A DNA stretch of 18,417 nucleotides from an uncultured Eubacteriales bacterium (GTDB lineage Bacteria; Bacillota; Clostridia; Oscillospirales; RGIG7773): contig CAKTDK010000020.1 in assembly GCA_934541205.1 (NCBI GenBank), positions 1 through 18,417 on the forward strand, read 5' to 3'. Positions 1 to 6,268 of the stretch are shown here, piece by piece. A program made the position numbers and the translations under genes. Below the pieces are notes generated by a model. It did no database searches and was not told the DNA's origin. It saw only the letters and a program-made list of their open reading frames with translations. Position 1 is the first letter of the stretch. The number at the start of each line of letters is the position of its first letter.

Positions 1-787
1 TCATATCACTGACATCATTTATATCAGCTCCGTTTTGAAGAAGATGAAGTGCAAAAGAATGTCTTAAAGTATGAGGAGTAATATCTTTATTTATTTTTGC
101 CGTATCAGAATATTTTTTTATTATTTTCCATATTCCCTGTCTAGTGAAGCTTGTACCCGAAGAATTTAAAAATAATGCTGTTTCATCTGATTTTATCATA
201 AATTCTTTTCTGTAATTATCCATATATAAAAACAATATATCAAGACATTTTTTATATACCGGTATTATTCTGCTCTCTTTTTTTGAATTTAAAATTATAT
301 ATCCGTAATATTTGTTTACATCAGCCACATTTAAACTTATAAGCTCGCTTACTTTTATTCCCGTAGCATATAAAAGCTCCAGTATAGCTTTGTCTCTAAC
401 TCCTCTCGGAGTTGATATATCCGGCTGAGAAAGAAGCATATCAACTTCTTTTGAAGAAAGAACACTTGGAATCTTTTTACGGCTCTTAACAGAAACAACA
501 TTATCCATAGGATTATATTGTATTTTCATGTTATCGTATAAAAATTTATAAAATTTTCTAAAAGTCGCAAGAATTCTTAAAACCGAAGAATTAGCTTTTC
601 CGGATTTAATAAGATTATTTATATATGCATCTATATCTTTAGACGAGGCGTTTTCGTAATTGGAAATATTTTTTATATTTAAATATTCCGAAAAATTTTT
701 TAGGTCGGTAATATAAGAAGAAACCGTACTGTTCGACATTCCTTTTTCTTTAAGGAATTTTTCAAAATTCAGTCTTTCATTTTCCAT
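1..787 (-). CDS. xerD: Tyrosine recombinase XerD-like, C-terminus cut by window edge
   Basis: Site-specific tyrosine recombinase of the XerC/XerD type, which normally resolves chromosome dimers at dif. 262 residues are visible. Residues 1-85 look like the SAM-like core-binding domain, and the catalytic domain starts near 108. The His-x-x-Arg motif is H239/R242 (PHTLRHSFALHLL). The family's final His/Trp and nucleophilic Tyr would lie beyond base 1. The motif holding the first catalytic Arg reads ATGIKVSEL, with Lys145 where XerD of E. coli has Arg148. The beta-hairpin Lys is probably Lys169 or Lys170. The ATG is preceded by AGGAGG (800-805), which overlaps the TAG stop of spoIIM, so the two are co-transcribed and probably translationally coupled. 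Xer-family assignment is firm. XerD rather than XerC rests on the spoIIM neighbour and motif wording. Confidence 0.88.
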   Translation of the reverse strand, partial: MENERLNFEKFLKEKGMSNSTVSSYITDLKNFSEYLNIKNISNYENASSKDIDAYINNLIKSGKANSSVLRILATFRKFYKFLYDNMKIQYNPMDNVVSVKSRKKIPSVLSSKEVDMLLSQPDISTPRGVRDKAILELLYATGIKVSELISLNVADVNKYYGYIILNSKKESRIIPVYKKCLDILFLYMDNYRKEFMIKSDETALFLNSSGTSFTRQGIWKIIKKYSDTAKINKDITPHTLRHSFALHLLQNGADINDVSDM

Positions 788-803
788 TTTTTAAAACGTC
801 CTC

Positions 804-1415
804 CTATAAAAAAATCTTAAAAATAACCGGAGAAATAAAATATTCCCAAACAATACAAATAAAATATATACTATAAAGTAAAAGATATTTTATTATCAAA
901 TCTTTTATACTAAATGTATCGGTTTTTAATCTTTTTGCCTGTGAAAAATAATTATGTAAGGAAAAAGAATAATTAAAAGATAATTTTGACGCAGAAAAAA
1001 TTATCCAGCAATAAATTATATATTGCGGTATAAGGCATAATAAACATATCAAAAATCCCTGTAAACCGTATTTTGAAATAAAAAAAGTCAAAACAGCTCC
1101 TTTTTCAAAAGCAACCGCAAAAGGTATCATAACAACAAAAGGATAACCTACAACAGACGTGCCAAGGAAAACAAGAATAATAAATGATATGCTTTTTAAA
1201 AAAATAAACTTAAAAAGTCCAGGTTTTTCAATTAAAGATACAGAGAAAATCTCCCATATATTTTTTCCCTGCAAAACCAAAGAATCTTTCATATCAAGGC
1301 TGTAATAAAAACTTCCCGCAATTATACCAAAAAACAAAAAAGTCCATATAACAACAGAAACTCTGTTAATACGTATTTTAGGAACAAATAATTTTTTATT
1401 CTGTAAATTTCTCAT
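804..1415 (-). CDS. spoIIM: SpoIIM-family stage II sporulation membrane protein
   Basis: 203-residue, very hydrophobic protein with about five membrane segments (near residues 20-40, 68-90, 95-115, 118-142 and 172-200). Length and the GTSVVGYPF-type central motif fit SpoIIM, which in Bacillus acts with SpoIID and SpoIIP in the complex that thins septal peptidoglycan and drives engulfment of the forespore. The start is supported by AAGGAGAA (1421-1428) five bases upstream. It lies between proC and xerD on the same strand, 16 bases before xerD. The spoIIM-xerD pairing is common in Clostridia, as I recall. Upstream is a plausible sigma-E-like promoter, fitting mother-cell expression. Its presence suggests a spore former, though the gene alone does not prove sporulation. 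Confidence 0.85.
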   Translation of the reverse strand: MRNLQNKKLFVPKIRINRVSVVIWTFLFFGIIAGSFYYSLDMKDSLVLQGKNIWEIFSVSLIEKPGLFKFIFLKSISFIILVFLGTSVVGYPFVVMIPFAVAFEKGAVLTFFISKYGLQGFLICLLCLIPQYIIYCWIIFSASKLSFNYSFSLHNYFSQAKRLKTDTFSIKDLIIKYLLLYSIYFICIVWEYFISPVIFKIFL

Positions 1416-1444
1416 ATCATTTCTCCTTAAACAACTTGTACTTA

Positions 1445-1472
1445 ATAATATGAGAATTTCAGAAAAATATTA
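1445..1472 (-). promoter_or_regulatory. Possible sporulation sigma-E-type promoter for spoIIM
   Basis: On the minus strand TAATATT (1466-1472) is followed after 13 bases by CATATTAT (1445-1452). Both boxes resemble the Bacillus sigma-E consensus (roughly KMATATW and CATACAHT). The spacer is one base shorter than usual. The position, 30 bases before the spoIIM ATG, and the known sigma-E control of spoIIM in Bacillus support the call, but AT-rich DNA produces such matches by chance. Confidence 0.35.
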
Positions 1473-1483
1473 CTGTATAAAAA

Positions 1484-2293
1484 CTATTTTCCCTGGGAAA
1501 TTTCTATTGCCCTTTTAGTACAGGCTTTCATAGCGTCGGCAATTATTTTTTCAAAATCATTTTTATAGAGAACTTCCATAGCTTCCAAAGTAGTTCCTTT
1601 GGGAGAAGTTACCATATCTATAAGCTGCTGAGGTGTTTTATCGCTTTCAAGTATCATTTTAGCGCTTCCTATAACAGTTTGAACCGCAAGCTCTTTTACT
1701 ATGTCTTCGGGAATTCCCATAGAAACACCTTCGTCAATTATGCTTTTTATAAAAAGATAAGCATAAGCAGGACTGCTTCCGGACACCGCAATTATTTCAT
1801 TCATTTTATCTTCACCGATAATTTTTGCAACACCCATTGACGAAAAAATATCAACTATCATATTAAGTTCTTCATCTGTAACATATTTATTTTTACAAAG
1901 AGCGCTCGCTCCCTCGCCTATAAGCATGGGGGTATTGGGCATAACTCTGATTACCTTTATACTATCAGAAGTTTTTGAAGAAATAAAATCCATCGTAATT
2001 CCTGCCGCTATAGATACAAAAATTTTATTATGTAAATTGCAGTCTTTTATATCTGTCAAGACTTTTTCCAAATGAAAAGGCTTTACTGCAAAAACTATAA
2101 TATCGGAACTTTCAACAAGTCCGGCTGAATTTTCAGAAGTATTTAAAGATTTTAATTTATAATAATCCATCTTACCTTTATCAACGTCAAAAACAGTAAT
2201 ATTACAAGGTTTACAACCGTTTTTAAGTATTCCGTCGATAATCGCTCCGGCCATATTTCCGGCGCCGATAAATCCTATTTTTTTATTAAACAT
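1484..2293 (-). CDS. proC: Pyrroline-5-carboxylate reductase (last step of proline synthesis)
   Basis: Reduces 1-pyrroline-5-carboxylate to L-proline with NAD(P)H, in the cytoplasm. At 269 residues it is full length for the family. The N-terminal Rossmann fold begins with GFIGAGNMA (residues 7-15). The family core MPNTPMLIGEGASAL lies near residue 117, and the C-terminal helical dimerisation domain carries the signature block with SGSSPAYAY and SPKGTT. The ATG follows AAGGTGA by a normal distance. The gene stands between the SCIFF maturase terminator and spoIIM and probably has its own promoter. Proline synthesis is a common part of redox balance in Stickland-type anaerobes, but nothing in this neighbourhood links it to such a pathway. 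Confidence 0.96.
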   Translation of the reverse strand: MFNKKIGFIGAGNMAGAIIDGILKNGCKPCNITVFDVDKGKMDYYKLKSLNTSENSAGLVESSDIIVFAVKPFHLEKVLTDIKDCNLHNKIFVSIAAGITMDFISSKTSDSIKVIRVMPNTPMLIGEGASALCKNKYVTDEELNMIVDIFSSMGVAKIIGEDKMNEIIAVSGSSPAYAYLFIKSIIDEGVSMGIPEDIVKELAVQTVIGSAKMILESDKTPQQLIDMVTSPKGTTLEAMEVLYKNDFEKIIADAMKACTKRAIEISQGK

Positions 2294-2332
2294 TTATTTT
2301 TCACCTTCAAAATATAAATTAAAAGCTCTTTT

Positions 2333-2361
2333 ATTCTACAATAAATAAAAAAAAATAGCAA
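2333..2361 (-). promoter_or_regulatory. Candidate vegetative promoter for proC
   Basis: TTGCTA (2356-2361), 17 bases, TAGAAT (2333-2338), read on the minus strand. The -35 box matches 4 of 6 consensus bases and the -10 box 5 of 6, with ideal spacing. The -35 box sits in the descending arm of the upstream terminator. The transcript would start near 2326 and leave a leader of about 33 bases before the proC ATG. Confidence 0.45.
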
Positions 2362-2393
2362 GAATTTTAATGAATGTTTTCCTGCTATTTTTT
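2350..2393 (-). terminator. Rho-independent terminator after the SCIFF operon
   Basis: On the minus strand a 15-base stem (arms 2379-2393 and 2350-2364, one G-U pair, loop of 14 bases) is followed by a long run of T. The stem is AU-heavy but continuous. It lies about 60 bases past the stop of the SCIFF maturase gene and before proC, so it most likely ends the yajC-to-maturase transcripts. Confidence 0.65.
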
Positions 2394-2455
2394 AATTATT
2401 ATGTTAACAAACTATATATTGTATAAAATGATTTTTGTTATACTATATACATTCT

Positions 2456-3820
2456 CTAAGCCAAGGCGGCTTTAATCATTATAGCGCATTCTATTCTTTT
2501 TCTTTCCAGCTTACAGGAGATTTCATAAGGCTCATCAAGTCCTCCGCCGTATAAAAGGTTATTTGCATTGCATCCGCCGCTGCAATAAAATTTTGCAAAA
2601 CAATCTTTGCATTTAGATTTATTAAGTATGTTGGCGTCTGCAAATTTTTGTTTTATACCTTCATCAAAAGATTTATCCATGACGCTTCCCATTTTGTATT
2701 CTTCCATTCCAACAAACTGATGACACGGATAAATGTCTCCTTCGGGAGTTACTGCAATATATTCATTTCCACTTCCGCAGCCTTTAAGACGTTTTATAAC
2801 GCAAGGACCCTGAGATAAATCAATCATGAAATGAAAAAAGTTAAAAAACTCGCCTTTTTTTCTTTTTTCAATTATTTCTTTAGCAAGCTTTTCGTACTCT
2901 GCAAAAATTACTGGCAAATCTTCTTCTTTTAAAGCATAGTCAAGACTTTCATCAGCAACAACAGGTTCTATAGAAGTTTGTTTAAATCCAAGATCAACCA
3001 TATGCATAAGATCTTTTGAAAAATCAAGATTATTTCTCGTAAAAGTTCCTCTTACATAATAATCTTTAACACCTCTTTGAGAAACAAAATTTTTGTATTT
3101 TTCTACTATGGAATCATAGCTTCCGCTTCCATCAATTCTTTTTCTCATTTTATCGTTGACTTCTTTTCTTCCGTCAAGAGATAAAACCACATTATGCATA
3201 TTTTCATTTATGTATTTTATTTTTTCATCATCAAGAAGAACACCGTTTGTCGTAATTGTAAATCTGAAATTTTTACCGCATTCTTTTTCTCTTTTTCTTC
3301 CGTATTCAACAAGTTTTTTTACAACTTCAAAATTCATCAAAGGCTCTCCGCCGAAAAAGTCTACTTCTAAATTTCTTCTGTTTCCGGATTTTTCTATTAA
3401 AAAATCTATTGCTTTTTTTCCTACTTCATAAGACATGAGACTTCTATGTCCGGCAGCATAATCACCTGTTGAAGCAAAACAATACTCGCACCTTAAATTA
3501 CAATCATGAGCTATATGAAGACACATTGCCTTTATGGGCGAATAATCTTTTAATTTTTCCGCCGCCTCATTTAAAAAATCATCATTTGCAAAAAGCATTT
3601 CATCTTTATAAAGCTTATAAAGCTCATCATACGAAGAAATTATATCTTCTTTACTATATTTATCCGATAACTTTCTTACAATTTCTTCAGGACAATATTT
3701 TTTCATATTCTCATCAATATAATCCAAAATTTCATAAGATATATCATCTAAAATATGAACGCATCCGGAATTAACATCCAATGCAATATTAAAACCGTTT
3801 AAAGTATATTTATGTACCAT
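2456..3820 (-). CDS. scfB: SCIFF peptide maturase, radical SAM/SPASM thioether-forming enzyme
   Basis: Radical S-adenosylmethionine enzyme that installs a Cys-to-Thr thioether in the SCIFF precursor encoded just upstream. The 454 residues show an N-terminal leader-binding-like region (1-95, PqqD/RRE-like in appearance), the radical SAM cluster motif CNLRCEYC with C107, C111 and C114, and FFGGEPL (the GGEP motif). The C-terminal SPASM region, about 120 residues, has cysteines in GPC, GCGSG, YPCHQ, CKDC, CSGGC and ISCK, expected to hold two auxiliary 4Fe-4S clusters. The pairing with a SCIFF gene 72 bases upstream makes the assignment specific. A hairpin in the gap probably lowers maturase expression relative to precursor. 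The family is close to universal in Clostridia, but its physiological product role is not settled. Confidence 0.95.
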   Translation of the reverse strand: MVHKYTLNGFNIALDVNSGCVHILDDISYEILDYIDENMKKYCPEEIVRKLSDKYSKEDIISSYDELYKLYKDEMLFANDDFLNEAAEKLKDYSPIKAMCLHIAHDCNLRCEYCFASTGDYAAGHRSLMSYEVGKKAIDFLIEKSGNRRNLEVDFFGGEPLMNFEVVKKLVEYGRKREKECGKNFRFTITTNGVLLDDEKIKYINENMHNVVLSLDGRKEVNDKMRKRIDGSGSYDSIVEKYKNFVSQRGVKDYYVRGTFTRNNLDFSKDLMHMVDLGFKQTSIEPVVADESLDYALKEEDLPVIFAEYEKLAKEIIEKRKKGEFFNFFHFMIDLSQGPCVIKRLKGCGSGNEYIAVTPEGDIYPCHQFVGMEEYKMGSVMDKSFDEGIKQKFADANILNKSKCKDCFAKFYCSGGCNANNLLYGGGLDEPYEISCKLERKRIECAIMIKAALA

Positions 3821-3853
3821 AATAAAAATTTCCTATCCGTTTCAATAAAACAA

Positions 3854-3877
3854 GCCACCACATATAAATGCAGTGGC
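3854..3877 (-). terminator. Attenuator-like hairpin between SCIFF precursor and maturase genes
   Basis: On the minus strand GCCACTGCAT, loop TTAT, ATGTGGTGGC: ten base pairs including two G-U pairs, followed by TTGTTTTATT. It starts 15 bases after the SCIFF stop codon. The shape fits a partial terminator or processing/stability hairpin that gives more precursor mRNA than maturase mRNA. The T tract is interrupted, so read-through is expected. Confidence 0.6.
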
Positions 3878-3892
3878 ATAATTAGTGTAAAA

Positions 3893-4042
3893 TTATTTAT
3901 TGTTTTCGTTTTCGCATTCCTGATTAGCAACTGTACAAGAAGTTTTGCAAGCTGACTGACAAGAAGTCTGACATTCACCGCATCCGCCTTTGCAGGCAGT
4001 CTGTTTTAAAGTTTTAGTGTTTAAAGTTTTTGTATGTTTCAT
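3893..4042 (-). CDS. scfA: SCIFF ribosomal peptide precursor, seven cysteines
   Basis: 49-residue precursor of a ribosomally made, post-translationally modified peptide. It begins MKHTKTLNTKTLKQT, a typical SCIFF leader, and contains the conserved core CGECQTSCQSACKTSCTV followed by ANQEC. Cysteines are at 17, 21, 24, 28, 32, 36 and 43. The name SCIFF means six cysteines in forty-five residues, and the canonical six correspond to 21-43, so Cys17 is extra. The characterised C. thermocellum thioether, from memory, joins Cys32 and Thr37, and both positions are present here with the same numbering. GGAGGG (4049-4054) lies six bases before the ATG and a good promoter is directly upstream. The maturase follows. 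The gene is shorter than many annotation cut-offs. Confidence 0.93.
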   Translation of the reverse strand: MKHTKTLNTKTLKQTACKGGCGECQTSCQSACKTSCTVANQECENENNK

Positions 4043-4074
4043 TATGTACCCTCCGTAAATATATTAATACATAT

Positions 4075-4103
4075 ATTTTATCACATTATTTTACCGATTT
4101 CAA
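4075..4103 (-). promoter_or_regulatory. Vegetative promoter of the SCIFF gene
   Basis: TTGAAA (4098-4103), 17 bases, TAAAAT (4075-4080) on the minus strand, with TG one base before the -10 box (extended -10). It starts only four bases beyond the stop of the upstream membrane-protein gene, so the SCIFF pair can be expressed apart from yajC. Predicted start is near 4068, leaving a leader of about 25 bases. Confidence 0.65.
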
Positions 4104-4106
4104 CTT

Positions 4107-4517
4107 TTAATAATATTTTTTTGGTTTTTTGTTTACTCCAAAAATACATCCAGCTAAAATTCCCAAAGTATCTATGCAAATCACTATATAATAATTATCT
4201 AAAAAAATACTTCTATCAAAAACAAAAAGACTGACAATTATCTTTAAAACGAAAAGTATAATACTTAATATAATGCCGGTTAAGAAACCTTTTTCCTTTA
4301 AAATCTTTCCTGAAGTAAAACCGCATAAAACAGCTGAAACAGCGGCAAAAATATATATTAAAATACTTACAATATTTTCTGAAGCTTCTGTATTTTTGCA
4401 TATCAACGCTATTATAACGGAAAACAGTAAAAATGAAACAAAATAAATTGCTATTGATACTGTATAAATAGATATATATTTAATCAGCTGTTTTTTATAT
4501 TTTTTTAACAATGACAT
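4107..4517 (-). CDS. TIGR04086-like four-pass membrane protein of unknown function
   Basis: 136 residues with a basic N-terminus (KKYKKQ) and four predicted membrane helices near residues 14-40, 46-66, 77-98 and 108-126, ending in a basic tail KKPKKYY. This size, topology and the place between yajC and the SCIFF gene match the TIGR04086 family of Clostridia, to which I assign it from context and general appearance rather than from a decisive motif. The function is unknown. It may be connected with SCIFF or with the Sec machinery, but that is inference from gene order only. The ATG is preceded by AAGGTGG (4525-4531), which lies in one arm of a stem-loop that may regulate translation. Confidence 0.75.
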   Translation of the reverse strand: MSLLKKYKKQLIKYISIYTVSIAIYFVSFLLFSVIIALICKNTEASENIVSILIYIFAAVSAVLCGFTSGKILKEKGFLTGIILSIILFVLKIIVSLFVFDRSIFLDNYYIVICIDTLGILAGCIFGVNKKPKKYY

Positions 4518-4523
4518 AATAAA

Positions 4524-4566
4524 ACCACCTTAAAATATTATATAAAATTAATATTCATAAAGTGGT
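4524..4566 (-). promoter_or_regulatory. Stem-loop covering the ribosome-binding site of the TIGR04086-like gene
   Basis: On the minus strand an outer stem pairs 4558-4566 with 4524-4532 (nine pairs, one G-U) and an inner stem pairs 4549-4555 with 4534-4540 (seven pairs), loop 4541-4548. The proximal arm contains the AAGGTGG Shine-Dalgarno. No T tract follows, so it is not a terminator. It could hold translation low unless unfolded by ribosomes leaving yajC 14 bases upstream. Confidence 0.45.
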
Positions 4567-4580
4567 AAAATTATTCTAAT

Positions 4581-4865
4581 TTATTCGTCTTTTAAAGTAT
4601 CGCAGCTTTGAACAGCCCAGCGTTTAATTCTCATACGGGTATTTGTAGCAGTTTCAATAATCAAATCATCATCTTTAACCTGAACAACTCTTGCAACAAT
4701 ACCTCCTATAGTAGTAATGCTGTCGCCGATATCAAGCTCATTTCTCATTTTAGCGGTTTCTTTTTCTCTTTTTTTGCTGGGTCTTATAGCTATAAAATAA
4801 AATCCTACAAAGAGAAGAACCAAAAGACCAATTTGTATGACCATTACCAATTCGTTATTTTCCAT
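4581..4865 (-). CDS. yajC: Sec translocase accessory subunit YajC
   Basis: Small inner-membrane protein that associates with SecDF-YidC and supports protein export. With the chosen start it has 94 residues: one membrane helix (about 8-28), the conserved IRPSKKREKE after it, then a cytoplasmic beta-rich domain with LDIGDSITTIGGIVARV. An in-frame ATG exists 33 bases upstream (4898), but it coincides with the predicted transcription start and has no ribosome-binding site. The ATG at 4865 has GGAAAGGTG about ten bases upstream. secD and secF, frequent neighbours in other Clostridia, are not in this window. It heads a transcription unit with the TIGR04086-like gene. Confidence 0.93.
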   Translation of the reverse strand: MENNELVMVIQIGLLVLLFVGFYFIAIRPSKKREKETAKMRNELDIGDSITTIGGIVARVVQVKDDDLIIETATNTRMRIKRWAVQSCDTLKDE

Positions 4866-4905
4866 TAAATTAATACACCTTTCCTTGTTTTTAAACATTT
4901 CTGTA

Positions 4906-4934
4906 ATTATACAGTATTTTTAAGATAAAATCAA
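4906..4934 (-). promoter_or_regulatory. Vegetative promoter of yajC
   Basis: TTGATT (4929-4934), 17 bases, TATAAT (4906-4911) on the minus strand: perfect -10, good -35, ideal spacing. The transcript should begin about 4899, which rules out the longer yajC reading frame starting at 4898. The promoter lies in the short gap after the YnbB-type gene. Confidence 0.7.
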
Positions 4935-4961
4935 TAAACAAATTATTAACAAGCCTAATTT

Positions 4962-6218
4962 TTACAATTTTATTAATCCTTTTTCTATTAAATTGTTGCA
5001 TGACGAAAGTATTCCAAACTTTCCGCTTTCATAAGTAAGTCCTCCCTGCAAATATGCAATATACGGCTGTTTTATAGGAGCATCAGCAGAAAGTTCAATG
5101 GAAGCGCCCTGAGTAAAAGTTCCCGCCGCCATTATAACTTCATCACTGTATCCTGGCATTTCCCAAGGCTCCGGAAGAACATGTGAATCAATCGGAGAAC
5201 CCATCTGTACTCCCTGACAAAATGCAATAAGCTTTTCCTTGTCGTTAAATTTTATTGAAGAAATTATATCCGTTCTTTTTGCATTGTAAGAAGGCTCTAC
5301 TTCAAAATTCAAGCTTTCATAAAGCGCTGCCGCAAAAACAGACGTTTTTATTGCCTCTTTAACAACGTGAGGAGCAAAGAATAATCCTTTTATAATATTT
5401 TTATTCTGATTTAATGTTGCCCCTACTTCTTTTCCTATTCCCGGACTTGTCAATCTATATGAACAAAGCGTTATTAAATCTTTTTTTCCTGCTATATATC
5501 CTCCTGTTTCAGCCATTCCTCCGCCCGGATTTTTTATAAGAGAACCTGCCATCAAATCCGCCCCTGCTTCCGTAGGTTCTTTTTCTTCAACAAATTCTCC
5601 GTAACAATTATCAACCATTACAATTACGTCTTTTTGAATTCCTTTTACAAATTCCGATATCTCTTTTATATTTTCGATATTCAAAGACGGTCTGTCAAGA
5701 TAACCTTTTGACCGTTGTATAAATACCATTTTCACCTTGTTTTTTTCAAAATATTCCTTTATACTCTGAAAATCTATTTTTCCGTCTTTTAAATCTATTT
5801 GATGATATGATATACCATAATCCTCCAAAGAGCCGTTTCCTTTTTCCCCGCGTATTCCGATTACTTCTTCTAAAGTGTCATAAGGCTTTCCTGTAACAGA
5901 AAGCATAACATCACCGGGTCTTAAAACTCCAAATAATGCAGTTGCAAGAGCATGAGTACCGGAAATTATATTATGACGTACAATACAATCTTCCGCACCG
6001 AAAACCTCTGCAAAAACATGGTCAATAATTTCTCGTCCTATATCATCGTATCCGTATCCTGAAGTTGAATTAAAATGTATATCGGAAATTTTGTATTTTT
6101 TAAAAGCATTTAAAACCTTTATCTGATTATTAAAAGCAATTATTTCATATCTTTTAAAAATATCTTCAATTTTCGCCTCTGTATCATATGACAATCTGAT
6201 TAATTTTTCATCAAACAT
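4962..6218 (-). CDS. ynbB: PLP-dependent YnbB / aluminium-resistance family protein (methionine gamma-lyase-like)
   Basis: 418-residue fold-type I pyridoxal-phosphate protein of the family annotated as aluminium resistance protein or methionine gamma-lyase family protein, represented by Bacillus YnbB. The conserved block IVRHNIISGTHALATALFGVLRPGD (in part, near 79-103) and VDNCYGEF with D203 precede the likely Schiff-base lysine K229 in GSLIKNPGGG. The substrate is unknown. C-S lyase activity is a family-level guess. The ATG has GAGAGGA seven to nine bases upstream. It follows the tandem-ACT gene across a strong terminator, and no separate promoter is evident, so expression may depend on read-through. 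No hairpin terminator separates it from the yajC promoter. Confidence 0.85.
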   Translation of the reverse strand: MFDEKLIRLSYDTEAKIEDIFKRYEIIAFNNQIKVLNAFKKYKISDIHFNSTSGYGYDDIGREIIDHVFAEVFGAEDCIVRHNIISGTHALATALFGVLRPGDVMLSVTGKPYDTLEEVIGIRGEKGNGSLEDYGISYHQIDLKDGKIDFQSIKEYFEKNKVKMVFIQRSKGYLDRPSLNIENIKEISEFVKGIQKDVIVMVDNCYGEFVEEKEPTEAGADLMAGSLIKNPGGGMAETGGYIAGKKDLITLCSYRLTSPGIGKEVGATLNQNKNIIKGLFFAPHVVKEAIKTSVFAAALYESLNFEVEPSYNAKRTDIISSIKFNDKEKLIAFCQGVQMGSPIDSHVLPEPWEMPGYSDEVIMAAGTFTQGASIELSADAPIKQPYIAYLQGGLTYESGKFGILSSCNNLIEKGLIKL

Positions 6219-6237
6219 ATCAAATATCCTCTCAAAA

Positions 6238-6266
6238 AAATATTGAGGATAAAATCCTCAATATTT
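6238..6266 (-). terminator. Strong terminator after the ACT-domain gene
   Basis: Perfect 13-base inverted repeat (arms aaatattgaggat at 6238-6250 and its complement at 6254-6266) with a three-base loop, followed on the minus strand by a run of T. It starts two bases after the ACT gene stop and ends just before the ynbB ribosome-binding site, whose GAGGATA is also complementary to the TATCCTC of this hairpin. Confidence 0.85.
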
Positions 6267-6268
6267 TA

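Noticed and set aside
2294..2455. T-box or other riboswitch in the proC leader
   Set aside because: The region holds a terminator for the upstream gene and a plausible promoter, leaving a leader of about 33 bases, too short for a riboswitch. No T-box sequence is visible.
3156..3774. Plus-strand open frames opposite the SCIFF maturase
   Set aside because: They mirror a well-conserved gene, have no convincing ribosome-binding sites and their translations are low-complexity and match no recognisable family.
4866..4898. Longer N-terminus for YajC
   Set aside because: The upstream ATG lies at the predicted transcription start and lacks a ribosome-binding site. Homology begins at the inner ATG.
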